Of a stretch of 64,000 bases of DNA, positions 54,785 to 63,543 are shown in pieces (position 1 is the first letter of the stretch; each line of letters starts with the position of its first letter). Source of the stretch: Corynebacterium cystitidis (GTDB lineage: Bacteria > Actinomycetota > Actinomycetes > Mycobacteriales > Mycobacteriaceae); NCBI RefSeq assembly GCF_900187295.1, contig NZ_LT906473.1, forward strand, positions 2,294,001-2,358,000. The letters are read 5' to 3'. Below the pieces are notes generated by a model. It was not told the DNA's origin. It searched no databases and saw only the letters and a list, made by a program, of their open reading frames with translations. The translations under genes were made by a program, and so were the position numbers.

Positions 54785-55495
54785 CTAGAAATTTGCAGCA
54801 ATGATGAAGGGCTCGACGAGGTCATGGCCTTCCGCAACCCCGATTTTCTTGCCCAACTCCACAATTTCGGGGACGGGAGTGACAGTCACTTCTTTGGCCC
54901 CTGCGGTGTGGAACACGTCGGTGTAGTCGTCGACGGTGCGCGCTAGCGCGAGGGGTAATTGGTCAACAACGTCGGGGCTATAGAATCTTGCAAAGGCCCC
55001 GGTGCCTTCGCCAGTAGAGTTCTTTTCTATCGTTTTCATCCCGTGCGGAAAATGCAGCGCGTCGATAATGACAATCTTGCCCTGGGGGTTCAGAATTTCT
55101 TTCCAATGGCGCACAGCTTTCAGCGGGTCTGACAACGTCCACATCACATACCGGTTGATCACCAGGTCGAAAGTGCCAAACCGGTTACAATTGGTGGTTG
55201 CGTCCCCAATCTCGAACCGTGGGCCCGCACCTTGAGCTGCCGCAATGCGAAGCATCCCTTGCGAGGTATCGATACCGGTGGTGTCCCAGCCCAGCGAGTG
55301 AACAAGGTGTGCTAAGTAGCCGGTGCCAGTACCAACGTCTAAAGCCTGTCCTGGTGTTTCAGGCAAAATTCGGCGCAAGTATTTCACCCAGATTTCGCGT
55401 TCCGCTTCGGCGCGCTCTTTGCGTGTTTGGTCGGCGTGATATGTCTGGGCTCGTTGATCCCAGTATTGGTCGAGCTTGTTTTGCACCATGTCCAT
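54785..55495 (-). CDS. Class I SAM-dependent methyltransferase
   Basis: A 236-residue methyltransferase: motif I ALDVGTGTGYLAHLVH (about residue 51), acidic residue in TTGIDTSQGML, post-I FEIGDATTNC, motif II DLVINRYVMWTL, and ILNPQGKIVIIDAL. The type is that of ubiquinone/menaquinone or small-molecule methyltransferases; the substrate is unknown. It is convergent with dedA, and lies downstream of cspA on the same strand behind a terminator. Confidence 0.85.
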   Translation of the reverse strand: MDMVQNKLDQYWDQRAQTYHADQTRKERAEAEREIWVKYLRRILPETPGQALDVGTGTGYLAHLVHSLGWDTTGIDTSQGMLRIAAAQGAGPRFEIGDATTNCNRFGTFDLVINRYVMWTLSDPLKAVRHWKEILNPQGKIVIIDALHFPHGMKTIEKNSTGEGTGAFARFYSPDVVDQLPLALARTVDDYTDVFHTAGAKEVTVTPVPEIVELGKKIGVAEGHDLVEPFIIAANF

Positions 55496-55542
55496 TGCCC
55501 ATCCTTTCTGGTTGTTGCCAAAGTTGACTGCGCCTATGGAAA

Positions 55543-55571
55543 AGCACCCGCGAGATGATCCCGCGGGTGCT
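55543..55571 (-). terminator. cspA terminator
   Basis: AGCACCCGCG (55543-55552) pairs perfectly with CGCGGGTGCT (55562-55571) around a 9-base loop; TTTTCC follows on the minus strand. The stop of cspA is 29 bases upstream. The outermost base is shared with a perfect 13-bp word. Confidence 0.9.
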
Positions 55572-55583
55572 CGTCGTTAAGCG
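55571..55583 (-). repeat. Copy of the CGCTTNNCGACGA word (perfect) fused to the cspA terminator
   Basis: On the minus strand the order is cspA stop, CGCTTAACGACGA, terminator stem, with the last A of the word forming the first stem base. The same arrangement occurs at 5764-5776. Confidence 0.85.
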
Positions 55584-55599
55584 CAATGTGCAGCGTTTC

Positions 55600-55803
55600 T
55601 TACAAAGCAGTGACCTGCTGTGCCTGTGGGCCCTTGGCGCCCTCGCCGATCTCGAACTCGACCTTCTGGTTTTCTTCGAGGGTGCGGAAGCCCGAACCCT
55701 GAATTTCGGAGTAGTGGACGAAGACGTCAGAGGAGCCGTCGTCCGGTGCGATGAAGCCGAAGCCTTTTTCAGCGTTGAACCATTTGACTGTTCCGGTAGC
55801 CAT
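55600..55803 (-). CDS. cspA: Cold shock protein
   Basis: A 67-residue cold shock domain protein that binds single-stranded RNA and DNA. RNP1 (KGFGFIAPD) and RNP2 (DVFVHYSEI) are intact. Start at 55803 ([10 protein letters not shown]) after AGGAAAGG; the frame extends upstream only by chance. A promoter at 55978-56005 gives a leader of about 168 bases, as in cold-shock genes whose leaders control translation. Confidence 0.97.
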   Translation of the reverse strand: MATGTVKWFNAEKGFGFIAPDDGSSDVFVHYSEIQGSGFRTLEENQKVEFEIGEGAKGPQAQQVTAL

Positions 55804-55977
55804 TGTGTAGACCTTTCCTTGGTTGCCGGTAGTGTTACGCCGTTGACGTTTTATCAACAACGGGTCTTTCCGAATCACCAGGTCTAGCAATTAAACCTGG
55901 TGCCCGCGGATAAAGTTCCTTCGCGAGCACCTTGTGGGCGCGCACAGAATCTGCGACCACCCTCAGTGTGCCACGAA

Positions 55978-56005
55978 ATCATAAGTTTTGACAGGGTAAG
56001 AGCAA
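55978..56005 (-). promoter_or_regulatory. cspA promoter
   Basis: On the minus strand TTGCTC (56000-56005) and TATGAT (55978-55983) with a 16-base spacer, a good sigma-A-type promoter. Start of transcription near 55971. The region 55804-56056 otherwise contains only the cspA leader and the short upstream part of the helicase gene. Confidence 0.65.
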
Positions 56006-56056
56006 TAATTATTAGCTTATTAGAGGTTTGGCTACACCCTAAAAGGTGGAGGATGG

Positions 56057-58399
56057 ATGTCTACTAGCTTCGGCCACGAGATCATCGGCGAGATTCAGCG
56101 ACGTTTCCCCAGCTCAACGATCACGCACGCCGCAACCTCGGCGCCGGTGGCCGCGCGCTACGGCCAGTGGCCTGCCTGGGTGCACCCGGGGCTTCGGAAA
56201 GTGCTTAACGACGAGGGCGTGGACCGTTTATTCGTGCACCAAATGCAGTGTGCTGAGGCCGCATGGGCGGGCAACGATGTGGTCATAGCGACGAGGACCT
56301 CATCGGGCAAATCGCTGGGGTATCTGTTGCCGGTGTTAAGCACACTCGCCGCTGACCCAACCGCGTGTGCGCTGTATCTGACTCCCACGAAGGCGTTGGG
56401 CTCGGACCAGCTGCATTCCGTGCAAAGGTTGGTGCGCGAGGTTGAGGATTTAGGTGGCGTGCACCCCGCCCCGTATGACGGCGATACCCCCACGGAGGCC
56501 CGGGCCGGGATCCGTGAGACCACCCGTTTTGTGTTTTCAAACCCGGATATGGTGCACGCCAGCATGTTGGCGGCGCACCCACGGTGGGCCAGGGTGCTAC
56601 GCCATCTGAAGTATGTGGTGGTGGACGAGTGCCACACCTACCGTGGCGTGTTCGGCGCTAACGTGGCCCTGGTGCTACGTCGGCTGCTGCGGATTGCCAA
56701 GCTGTACGGTGCGGATCCGGTAGTGGTGCTGGCATCTGCCACTGTGGCGGATCCGGCTGGCCAGGCCTCGCGACTGATTGGGCGCGACGTTGTTGCGGTC
56801 ACGGAGGACACAGCCCCACAAGGCGAGCGCACCATTGCGTTGTGGGAGCCCGGCTTCATCGAGGGCGCTGAGGGGGAAAACGGTGCGCCCGTGCGCCGAG
56901 CGGCTACCACTGAGGCTGCTGAGATCATGGCCGTGCTGGTCGCCGAGGGGTTGCGCACACTCACGTTTGTGCGTTCTCGGCGTGCGGCAGAGATCGTCGC
57001 TATGCGCGCTGCCGAAGAGCTGGTGGTTGCTGGGCGTGCGGACTTCGCTTCCCGCGTCGCGTCCTACCGTGCCGGATACTTGGCAGAGGACCGCCGCGAA
57101 CTGGAGCGCAAGCTGGACGAGGGGGAGCTGGTGGGGGTGGCCACCACGAATGCGTTGGAGTTAGGCATTGATGTGGGCGGGTTGGATGCTGTGGTGATGG
57201 CCGGTTTCCCTGGTACTGTGGCCTCGTTTACTCAGCAGGCCGGGCGTGCGGGGAGGCGGGGCCAGGGTTCGGTGGTGGTGATGGTTGCCCGCGATGAGCC
57301 GATGGATACCTATCTGGTCAATCATCCTGAGGCGTTGTTGGGGCGCCCTGTGGAGAATTCTGTATTTAACCCCACTAATCCCTATGTGTTGTGGGGGCAT
57401 ATGTATTGCGCTGCGGTGGAGGCCCCGCTAACGCAGGCCGATATCGAGGCGTTTGGGGCCCAGGACGTGGTTGATGATCTTTCCGCGCGCGGTTTTCTGC
57501 GCAGGCGGCCGCACGGTTGGTTTGCGGTGCCCCAGCTTGAAGGCGATGTCACCCCGGAGTCCGCGCACTCGGCGGTGTCTTTACGTGGTGGGTCTGGCGA
57601 GGAGGTGATGATCGTCGACATCTCCGACGGGCGCTTGTTGGGCACCATCGATTCTGCGCGCGCCGGTGCCCAGGTGCACGAGGGCGCGGTGTACATCCAC
57701 CAGGGCGAACACTACGTGATTGAAGAACTTGATCTTGAGGGTTATATCGCTTTGGCTAAGCCTGAGGCTGTCGATTACTCCACCCAGGCACGCTCGACCA
57801 CCACTATCCGGATTGTGCCGGGTGAGCTTGACGACGAGCACCTGGTCAACTACTCCCCTGGCCTGTGGGTGGCAAATGTGGATGTGGAGGTGACCGACCG
57901 TGTTACCGGCTATGTGGTGCGCCTTGCCGACGGCACCGTCAGTGACCACATCCCTCTTGATCTGCCGGAACAAACCTTGATTACCCGCGCGGTGGCCTAC
58001 ACCATCGACCCACAAGCACTGGAGGCCATGGGCATTTCCGCAGGCGAAATTCCGGGTGCCCTCCATGCTGCGGAGCACGCCGCGATCGGGATGCTTCCAT
58101 TGCTGGCTACCTGTGACCGTTGGGATATTGGTGGTGTGTCAACCGCGTTGCACCAAGACACGATGTTGCCCACTGTGTTTGTCTATGACGGCCACCCTGG
58201 TGGTGCGGGTTTTGCTGATGAGGGTTTTGCCCGCTTTCACGAGTGGATCACCGCCACGTTTGAGGCCGTACAGGCTTGCGGGTGCGAGTCCGGCTGCCCG
58301 TCGTGTGTGCAATCACCGAAGTGTGGCACCGGCAACCAGCCCTTAGACAAAGCTGCAGCGTTGAAGCTGCTGGGTGCTCTGGTGACGATGACGGCGTAG
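56057..58399 (+). CDS. DEAD/DEAH-box helicase with DUF1998 cysteine domain (MrfA/YprA type)
   Basis: A 780-residue helicase. Walker A RTSSGKSLGYLLP (about residue 82), DECH box VVVDECHTYRG, LASATVADP, and the second RecA domain with VATTNALELGIDVGG and QQAGRAGRRGQGS. The C-terminal DUF1998 domain has four cysteines in CGCESGCPSCVQSPKCG that bind zinc. The Bacillus homologue MrfA acts in repair of mitomycin C damage. GGTGGAGGA precedes the ATG. The gene marks the right end of the core segment. Confidence 0.92.
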   Translation: MSTSFGHEIIGEIQRRFPSSTITHAATSAPVAARYGQWPAWVHPGLRKVLNDEGVDRLFVHQMQCAEAAWAGNDVVIATRTSSGKSLGYLLPVLSTLAADPTACALYLTPTKALGSDQLHSVQRLVREVEDLGGVHPAPYDGDTPTEARAGIRETTRFVFSNPDMVHASMLAAHPRWARVLRHLKYVVVDECHTYRGVFGANVALVLRRLLRIAKLYGADPVVVLASATVADPAGQASRLIGRDVVAVTEDTAPQGERTIALWEPGFIEGAEGENGAPVRRAATTEAAEIMAVLVAEGLRTLTFVRSRRAAEIVAMRAAEELVVAGRADFASRVASYRAGYLAEDRRELERKLDEGELVGVATTNALELGIDVGGLDAVVMAGFPGTVASFTQQAGRAGRRGQGSVVVMVARDEPMDTYLVNHPEALLGRPVENSVFNPTNPYVLWGHMYCAAVEAPLTQADIEAFGAQDVVDDLSARGFLRRRPHGWFAVPQLEGDVTPESAHSAVSLRGGSGEEVMIVDISDGRLLGTIDSARAGAQVHEGAVYIHQGEHYVIEELDLEGYIALAKPEAVDYSTQARSTTTIRIVPGELDDEHLVNYSPGLWVANVDVEVTDRVTGYVVRLADGTVSDHIPLDLPEQTLITRAVAYTIDPQALEAMGISAGEIPGALHAAEHAAIGMLPLLATCDRWDIGGVSTALHQDTMLPTVFVYDGHPGGAGFADEGFARFHEWITATFEAVQACGCESGCPSCVQSPKCGTGNQPLDKAAALKLLGALVTMTA

Positions 58400-58448
58400 A
58401 TTGGCCTGCCTCCAACCGATCATCAGCAAACACAGACAACCGACCCTC

Positions 58449-58760
58449 CTACTGCTTGTTCCACTGCTCCACAAACCGGTACGGATCAGTCACATCAAGC
58501 CCATCAACCAACGGCAACGACAACGCCCACTTCATCGTCCTCTCCGCAATAACACCATCCACAATCGTCCACAACGACTTGGGAACGTAGTTCTGCACGC
58601 CAAACTCAGCGGTCATATGCACATACTCAACACCCTGAGATATCACCCGCTGGACCTCAAACTCAGGATCGTCCTCTAATACCGAGAAATCACAATCCGT
58701 AAAATCCATCTCGGGCAAGAAACTCGGCTCAAACGACACCTCCGACGGCACACCGACCAC
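58449..58760 (-). CDS. Hypothetical protein, immunity-like size, start damaged
   Basis: A 103-residue acidic protein (SEVSFEPSFLPEMDFTDCDF, QRVISQGVEYVHMTAEFG, KWALSLPLVDGLDVTDPYRF). The GTG at 58760 has only a weak ribosome binding site. In the same frame upstream lies ATG GCT GAA AGT GTG TGG AGA followed by TAG, so the original start may have been that ATG, now cut off by a nonsense codon. The N-terminus and activity are in doubt. No family is recognised. Confidence 0.5.
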   Translation of the reverse strand: MVGVPSEVSFEPSFLPEMDFTDCDFSVLEDDPEFEVQRVISQGVEYVHMTAEFGVQNYVPKSLWTIVDGVIAERTMKWALSLPLVDGLDVTDPYRFVEQWNKQ

Positions 58761-58988
58761 CCTCTATCTCCACACACTTTCAGCCATGAGATTACCCTGA
58801 AGCAGGAGACATTCAAGAGCAACGGCTTATAGCTTCTCGATGATCAGGAATGTGGACACCAGCGTCACCCCGGCTGATGGCCGGGTCGATGAAATCGGCG
58901 CTTGCATCCCTCCGGGTTTACCGGGCACCCAGGCCGGAGGATAGCCAGGAAGCGGGCCGAAGAGGATTACTCCTCAATTAGCAGCTCA

Positions 58989-59741
58989 TCAAATATCAAT
59001 GCTCTTCGCATATATTTCTTTCACGGCCTGACTAACCGGAGAGTCGTCAGCAAAAGCCAGCTCAGATATGAATCGGGCACCACGCTCAGAAAGATTTCGG
59101 CCGTAATATTCGTCCAACTCTAGTGCTCTACGGACACGAGTCGCCGCCTCATATTCGGGTGACTTCACCGGCGCGGATTCGACAACATGCCGAACATATG
59201 GCTGCAACGTGGCGGCTACTTCCTGCCAGTCCGGACAAATGAAACCCTCAAGGTGTTTAGGCAGACGCAAGCGCTCGGCGGGGATACCAACAAAGCACAC
59301 ATTAGTAAGCTGACATTCAGTAAGATCAACCTGAACACACTGGGTGTGGTCAGTATTCTCTACGAAAACAACGTTGCTGATGGAACCTGTAATGCGAGAA
59401 TCGGTAATCACAAGGGAAGACGACGTGGGCAACGTACTTCCAACGATATGAACATCGATAAGAGTACTACCACTAATTGTGTTGAGATCCCTAGCGCGAA
59501 GCAGCACGGCAGGATAAGTCAGCGTGGAATTAAATAACCTAATCTTGTCCCATGTCGTTCCAACAGATACGGGCTGCTCGATAATACAGTCACGGAAATC
59601 AACGTGGTAACCGGTGCAGTCCACAAACCGTGGTTGGGTAAAGACACACCCCTGAAACCTTAACGCATCAAAATCTTGGCCTTCAAAAGTATGGTTTTCA
59701 TAATGCTCAGCATCAATAACACCCTGCACTTTGACGCCCAT
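58989..59741 (-). CDS. Pentapeptide-repeat-like protein
   Basis: A 250-residue protein. The first half follows the five-residue rhythm of pentapeptide-repeat beta helices (FEGQDFDALRFQGCVFTQPRF, VDFRDCIIEQP, VQVDLTECQLTNVCF); the second half is helical and polar (ATRVRRALELDEYYGRNLSERG). The ATG at 59741 is set by AAGGAGG seven bases upstream. It stands among immunity-type genes on the same strand; a role as immunity or stress protein is possible but not shown. A GAGGA/TCCTC hairpin follows its stop. Confidence 0.65.
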   Translation of the reverse strand: MGVKVQGVIDAEHYENHTFEGQDFDALRFQGCVFTQPRFVDCTGYHVDFRDCIIEQPVSVGTTWDKIRLFNSTLTYPAVLLRARDLNTISGSTLIDVHIVGSTLPTSSSLVITDSRITGSISNVVFVENTDHTQCVQVDLTECQLTNVCFVGIPAERLRLPKHLEGFICPDWQEVAATLQPYVRHVVESAPVKSPEYEAATRVRRALELDEYYGRNLSERGARFISELAFADDSPVSQAVKEIYAKSIDI

Positions 59742-59853
59742 CACACAACCTCCTTCAGGTCCATCACTCTTCTCGATCCTTGCCTCTGCCTCACAACCCC
59801 CTCACAAAACGACGCTTCCCCATCACACCATGTCAGGCATGTATGAAGCCGGT

Positions 59854-60354
59854 TTAGGCCTGTGCTTCCATCCACTCAACGAACGAGCCAAACGGTCCTT
59901 CAAAATAATCCTGGTCAGTAAAATCATACGAACCAAACTCCACCGTACCGTCATCCTTCAAGTGATACACAGCATAACTAAATCCGTCAGAGTGCCCCAC
60001 CGGAAACCACCGTTCAGGGTCAAAACCTAAAACCTCCAGTGTTTCCTGGAACGATTTATAGCCTGTATCAATGTTGTAAAACTCCCTCGGCGGATACACG
60101 GGGGAAAACAACACGAATCCCGGCGCAATAAAGTCACAAAAGTGATCGAAAAACTCTCTATACTCACCAGGAACCCAACTCGGCACATTACGCATAGCCC
60201 CATCAACATCAGCCTTAGGCAAAACATGCCGCGTCAATTCCACGCCCTCAGAATTGGCAAACACACTGTCATCAATCACAAATAATCCTCCGCTCTCGTA
60301 GGTTAGCCCGGGTTTTTCATGGTGGTGGTTGAAAATACCGGGTAGATCCGTCAT
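59854..60354 (-). CDS. SMI1/KNR4 (SUKH)-like protein, probable immunity protein
   Basis: A 166-residue protein whose C-terminal half reads like SUKH domains (VLGFDPERWFPVGHSDGFSY, TVEFGSYDF, GPFGSFVEWMEAQ). SUKH proteins are the commonest immunity proteins of contact-dependent and polymorphic toxin systems. The ribosome binding site (GAGAG), start codon and first 17 coding bases lie in one arm of the perfect 32-bp inverted repeat at 60338-60423, so the gene's start seems to have been captured from an IS-like end. Confidence 0.6.
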   Translation of the reverse strand: MTDLPGIFNHHHEKPGLTYESGGLFVIDDSVFANSEGVELTRHVLPKADVDGAMRNVPSWVPGEYREFFDHFCDFIAPGFVLFSPVYPPREFYNIDTGYKSFQETLEVLGFDPERWFPVGHSDGFSYAVYHLKDDGTVEFGSYDFTDQDYFEGPFGSFVEWMEAQA

Positions 60355-60423
60355 CTCTCACAAACCCAGCCCGCAACACCACTGGAGCGGTCTGGGTTTG
60401 TGAGAGATGACGGATCTACCCGG
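60338..60423. repeat. Perfect 32-bp inverted repeat made of IS-like ends
   Basis: Arms 60338-60369 and 60392-60423 are perfect reverse complements with a 22-base spacer. Each arm reads, from the spacer outward, CTGGGTTTGTGAGAG, then ATGACGGATCTACCCGG. The first part equals the terminal repeat of the IS3-family element 470 bp to the right (TGGGTTTGTGAGAG). Two ends facing outward with a short spacer look like the remains of two elements or an abutted-ends intermediate. Confidence 0.9.
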
Positions 60424-60932
60424 GTCTTTAAAAAGTTATCTCACCTTCCGGCTTACTAATCTCGGAAGGAATTGACTCACCCAGCTGACAACACCGGAAC
60501 TGTTCAAGCCACAAATCCAACAAAGCCAAAGAAAAGGTTTCCCATGGAACATGCGGGAATTGTCGTTCTTCAGAAGACGCAGGTCGTACTCCCACTCCAC
60601 CTACCCACATTTTAATACTCCAACTCGAAGTATCATATCCACCATTTATCCCTGATACCCCACCGCTGTTGAGATCCTCAAAATCCGGCACAAACCTTGC
60701 GATGCGCGGCTGATACACCACCGAGTCTCCTAAAACCGCAATTTTCTCAGGATCAAACGGAATACTGATTTTCCCTGCCCGCCTAAAGGGACCTCCCGCA
60801 ACAAAACCGGACCTATCCAGAATAAAAGGAGGAACAATCCAATCAGATTCAACGACATCCACATCTTCCAACCCCAAAACTAAAGCGGACTGGGTTTGTG
60901 AGAGGGCATGATGTACCCAAGGAGGTTACACC

Positions 60933-61256
60933 ATGGCTATCAGCCCTTATGATCAGGAAACCCGCGAGCGTGCAGTGAGGATGTACTTCGATATCCTTTC
61001 CGATGGGGTGCCATCGAAGGCGGCCGCGATTCGTGATGTCGAAGCCAAAACAGGAATCAAGGCATCCACTCTGCGTAACTGGACACGCAAGGCCGAACAC
61101 GACAATGAAGAAGCGATAGAGGTCAGCGAGGCCGATAAAGATGCCGAGTTGAAGAAGCTGCGCAAAGAAAACGCCCAGCTGAAAGAAGCTAACGAGATCT
61201 TGAAGCTGGCATCAGCTTTTTTCGCCCAGGCGGAGTGCGAGCGCAAACTAAAGTGA
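60933..61256 (+). CDS. IS3-family transposase OrfA
   Basis: A 107-residue DNA-binding subunit: helix-turn-helix (PSKAAAIRDVEAKTGIKASTLRNW) followed by a leucine-zipper coiled coil (AELKKLRKENAQLKEANEIL). AAGGAGG precedes the ATG. It overlaps orfB by 22 bases in the -1 frame, the layout used for programmed frameshifting to give the OrfAB transposase. Confidence 0.93.
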   Translation: MAISPYDQETRERAVRMYFDILSDGVPSKAAAIRDVEAKTGIKASTLRNWTRKAEHDNEEAIEVSEADKDAELKKLRKENAQLKEANEILKLASAFFAQAECERKLK

Positions 61257-62179
61257 TTGTGGAGTTTCTCCACCGTCATCGGCACCTGTATTCCATCGAG
61301 CGGATGAGACAGGTGCTTAATGAGCATGAATACAACATTTGTCCTGCAACCTACTACCGGTATCGTGACCGTGGCTTCGGTCCGACTCACGCCGATCTTG
61401 AAGACGCCTATGCCGCCAACAGGTTGTATGACCTGTGGAAAAAGAACAGGCGCGTCTACGGCAGACGCAAACTGTGGCATGCCGCCAGACGCTCAGGCTG
61501 GGATATCGGGCGTGACCAGGTGCAACGGTTGATGAACATTGTGGGAATCACGGGTGTGCTGCGTAAAAAGACCCGGTGCACGACTGTGCGCAACAACGGC
61601 GATCCACGTTTCGCAGACCGGATTAAACGCGCGTGGAAGGATGCCACACACCCGAACCAGTGGTGGGTGGCGGACTTCACTTATGTCTACACCTCCCAGG
61701 GCTGGGTGTATGCCAGCTTCGTTGAGGATGTCTACACCCGCGAAATCTTGGGTGTTGTGGTCGATAGCATCCGGGATAATACCCTGGTCACACGTGCCTT
61801 AGAACAGGCACTGGCGATACGAAAACGCCAGGATCCGTCCTTCCAGTCCGCTGGGGTCATCCACCATTCTGACGCAGGTTCTCAATACACCTCGAGTGAT
61901 CTGCGAGAACTTCTGCTCCGTCACGGGATGGACGGTTCGATCGGTACCGTTGGTGATGCATACGATAATGGGCTAATGGAGTCAGCTATCGGGCTTTACA
62001 AGTCTGAAATGATTGATTTTGATGCTGCGACCTGGCGAAACATTCAGGATGTAGAAACCTCTACCATCGACTGGGTCCACTGGTACAATACGCACAGGTT
62101 GCATTCGTCGATCGGGAATATCCCACCAGCCGAGAAATACACCAACCACTTTCAACTATCAGCCCTCGAGGCTGCCTAA
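61235..62179 (+). CDS. IS3-family transposase OrfB (integrase core)
   Basis: A 314-residue catalytic part: HTH_21-type N-terminus (YSIERMRQVLNEHEYNICPATYY, VYGRRKLWHAARR), then the rve core with Asp in WWVADFTYVYT, Asp in VIHHSDAGSQYTS and Glu in GLMESAIGLYKSE. No stops or frameshifts. Probably made as a fusion with OrfA; the GTG at 61235 may be a minor start. Confidence 0.94.
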   Translation: MRAQTKVIVEFLHRHRHLYSIERMRQVLNEHEYNICPATYYRYRDRGFGPTHADLEDAYAANRLYDLWKKNRRVYGRRKLWHAARRSGWDIGRDQVQRLMNIVGITGVLRKKTRCTTVRNNGDPRFADRIKRAWKDATHPNQWWVADFTYVYTSQGWVYASFVEDVYTREILGVVVDSIRDNTLVTRALEQALAIRKRQDPSFQSAGVIHHSDAGSQYTSSDLRELLLRHGMDGSIGTVGDAYDNGLMESAIGLYKSEMIDFDAATWRNIQDVETSTIDWVHWYNTHRLHSSIGNIPPAEKYTNHFQLSALEAA

Positions 62180-62500
62180 CACGCCTCTCTCAAAAACCCA
62201 GGCCGATTCAAAACTACTAGATTACGAGCAGTTTGAGGAACCGCAACCAAAGGCCCCGCACCATGAAAAAATGTCTTCTTATACAGATGCACTTCCAATT
62301 TCCCACCAGAAGTCGGCATAGCCAACCTAGTACCGTCCGTCGGACGAATAGCCTTAAAATCAGGCCCGAAACGCATAAAATACGTCATCCTATCCTCCCA
62401 CCAGTACCAATGCCACTGACTCCAAAACCAGCACGGCCACTCCGGCTACAGCAGTAGAACAATCACCGTACATGTCAGTATGACAGCCACAACGGTGCAC

Positions 62501-63025
62501 CTAACTCGGGTTATAGACCTCTGGAACAACCTTAGACACAGTCAGAACACCGGTGACATCCTCAAAAGCAAACTGCTCACGAGGGTCACGATTATTACAA
62601 CGAAAACGAATCATCCCACCCTCTTCTTCAACAATGATGCCCGCATCACCCGTCATATACTCGTATACAGGAGCCGCGTGCTCGTGATAAGAATGAAGAT
62701 ACTCGTTAAACACACTGAGTAAACCAGGTTTCTTGCCGGTGCACACCCTGATGCTAAACGTATTTGATACACCATCAGTCAAACGAATCGAATCAAGCTT
62801 TTCACCATCATCAGTACCAAATTCCGCGTTGTAGGACTTCAAGCGCATCGCCGTCTGGACAGTCCCCTCACGCACCTGAAACTCAAGACCAACAACATAC
62901 TCCGTATGAGGATCCAACTCAATCCCAATGCGACTCTCAATCGTCAGCCCATTAAGATGCAGTGTGCCCTGTCGCAACTCTGTACGCATACTCGTAAAAG
63001 CCCGCACTCCCGTACATCCCTTCAC
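62501..63025 (-). CDS. Hypothetical protein of the right-end accessory cluster
   Basis: A frame of 174 codons with beta-rich, protein-like composition (LHLNGLTIESRIGIELDPHT, EYVVGLEFQVREGTVQTAMR, AGIIVEEEGGMIRFRCNNRD). No signal peptide or membrane span. The start is unresolved: GTG at 63025 or ATG at 62989. No family is recognised; context suggests an immunity-type gene. Confidence 0.5.
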   Translation of the reverse strand: MKGCTGVRAFTSMRTELRQGTLHLNGLTIESRIGIELDPHTEYVVGLEFQVREGTVQTAMRLKSYNAEFGTDDGEKLDSIRLTDGVSNTFSIRVCTGKKPGLLSVFNEYLHSYHEHAAPVYEYMTGDAGIIVEEEGGMIRFRCNNRDPREQFAFEDVTGVLTVSKVVPEVYNPS

Positions 63026-63149
63026 CTCGATCTCACACCCTACCCGGCCGCCGTGAAGATTCCCACACTATTCTCTTCGTTTAAGCTTCACTCGCCCACG
63101 ATACATGGCGATAAGCGGCAATGGCAGCGTGTAATATCAGGTATTCCGG

Positions 63150-63542
63150 CTAACCCGACAGGAATTTGGGAACTTTAATACCATCCCCAATCTGTTGACT
63201 TGCTTCACGAAGCTCCCCAGACACAGACGTTAATAGGGTCGGATTCTCCACAAAAGACGTACCGTCAACATTAACATGAGCACAAATCCGAGGCCCCGCA
63301 GACGAATCACACGAATCAGCCAGGAGTTCCAGTAGCTTCACTAGCGCGGTGCCACTAACCCAGCTGGCCAGGGAAACCAGATCTTCTTCCGTTTCTGGGG
63401 TGGCCCCGTCAGCAATCTTTGCGATTGTCTCGCTATAGGTTTCATCATAAGCAGCAGAATAGAAACGTCCTACAAGCTCTCGGAATGTAACATATGCGTC
63501 AGCATCAACCGCCGTGTTATCTACATAACTATCAATCCACAT
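63150..63542 (-). CDS. Hypothetical protein coupled to the preceding gene
   Basis: A 130-residue acidic helical protein (YVTFRELVGRFYSAAYDETY, TEEDLVSLASWVSGTALVKLLELLADSC). The ATG at 63542 is set by AGGAGA and lies one base after the TGA of the upstream gene, so translation is coupled. The open frame continues upstream to 63887 but only as a shadow of the neighbour. Family unknown. Confidence 0.6.
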   Translation of the reverse strand: MWIDSYVDNTAVDADAYVTFRELVGRFYSAAYDETYSETIAKIADGATPETEEDLVSLASWVSGTALVKLLELLADSCDSSAGPRICAHVNVDGTSFVENPTLLTSVSGELREASQQIGDGIKVPKFLSG

Positions 63543-63543
63543 G

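Larger units (their letters stand above)
60891..62200 (+). mobile_element. IS3-family insertion sequence
   Basis: About 1.31 kb. Left end TGGGTTTGTGAGAGGGC and right end (reverse complement) TGGGTTTTTGAGAGAGGC are imperfect inverted repeats; both may extend outward by GGAC/GGCC. Two overlapping transposase frames are intact. I could not find a matching 3-4 bp target duplication, so the element may have been rearranged since insertion. Confidence 0.9.
60428..62388 (-). pseudogene. Hypothetical gene interrupted by the IS3 element
   Basis: Right part (62388 to about 62205): ATG after GGGAGG, MTYFMRFGPDFKAIRPTDGT, SGGKLEVHLYKKTFFHG, VAVPQTARNLVVLN, then it runs into the IS end. Left part (about 60886 to 60428): ALVLGLEDVDVVESDWIVPP, GKISIPFDPEKIAVLGDSVV, to a normal stop. 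Same strand, frame continuity is plausible, and neither part has both ends. Together about 215 residues. That they are one gene is an inference, since no target duplication proves the join. Upstream, from a GTG at 62490, a hydrophobic frame runs through a TAG (62446-62448) into the same reading frame. Confidence 0.55.

Noticed and set aside
58800..58988. Plus-strand frame with VDTSVTPADGRVDEIGACIP as a gene
   Set aside because: It ends after about 35 codons, has no ribosome binding site and lies in a gap; possibly a scrap of mobile DNA but not callable.
62501..63178. Plus-strand frames opposite the right-end hypothetical genes
   Set aside because: Pro/Ser/Gln-rich low-complexity shadows without start signals.
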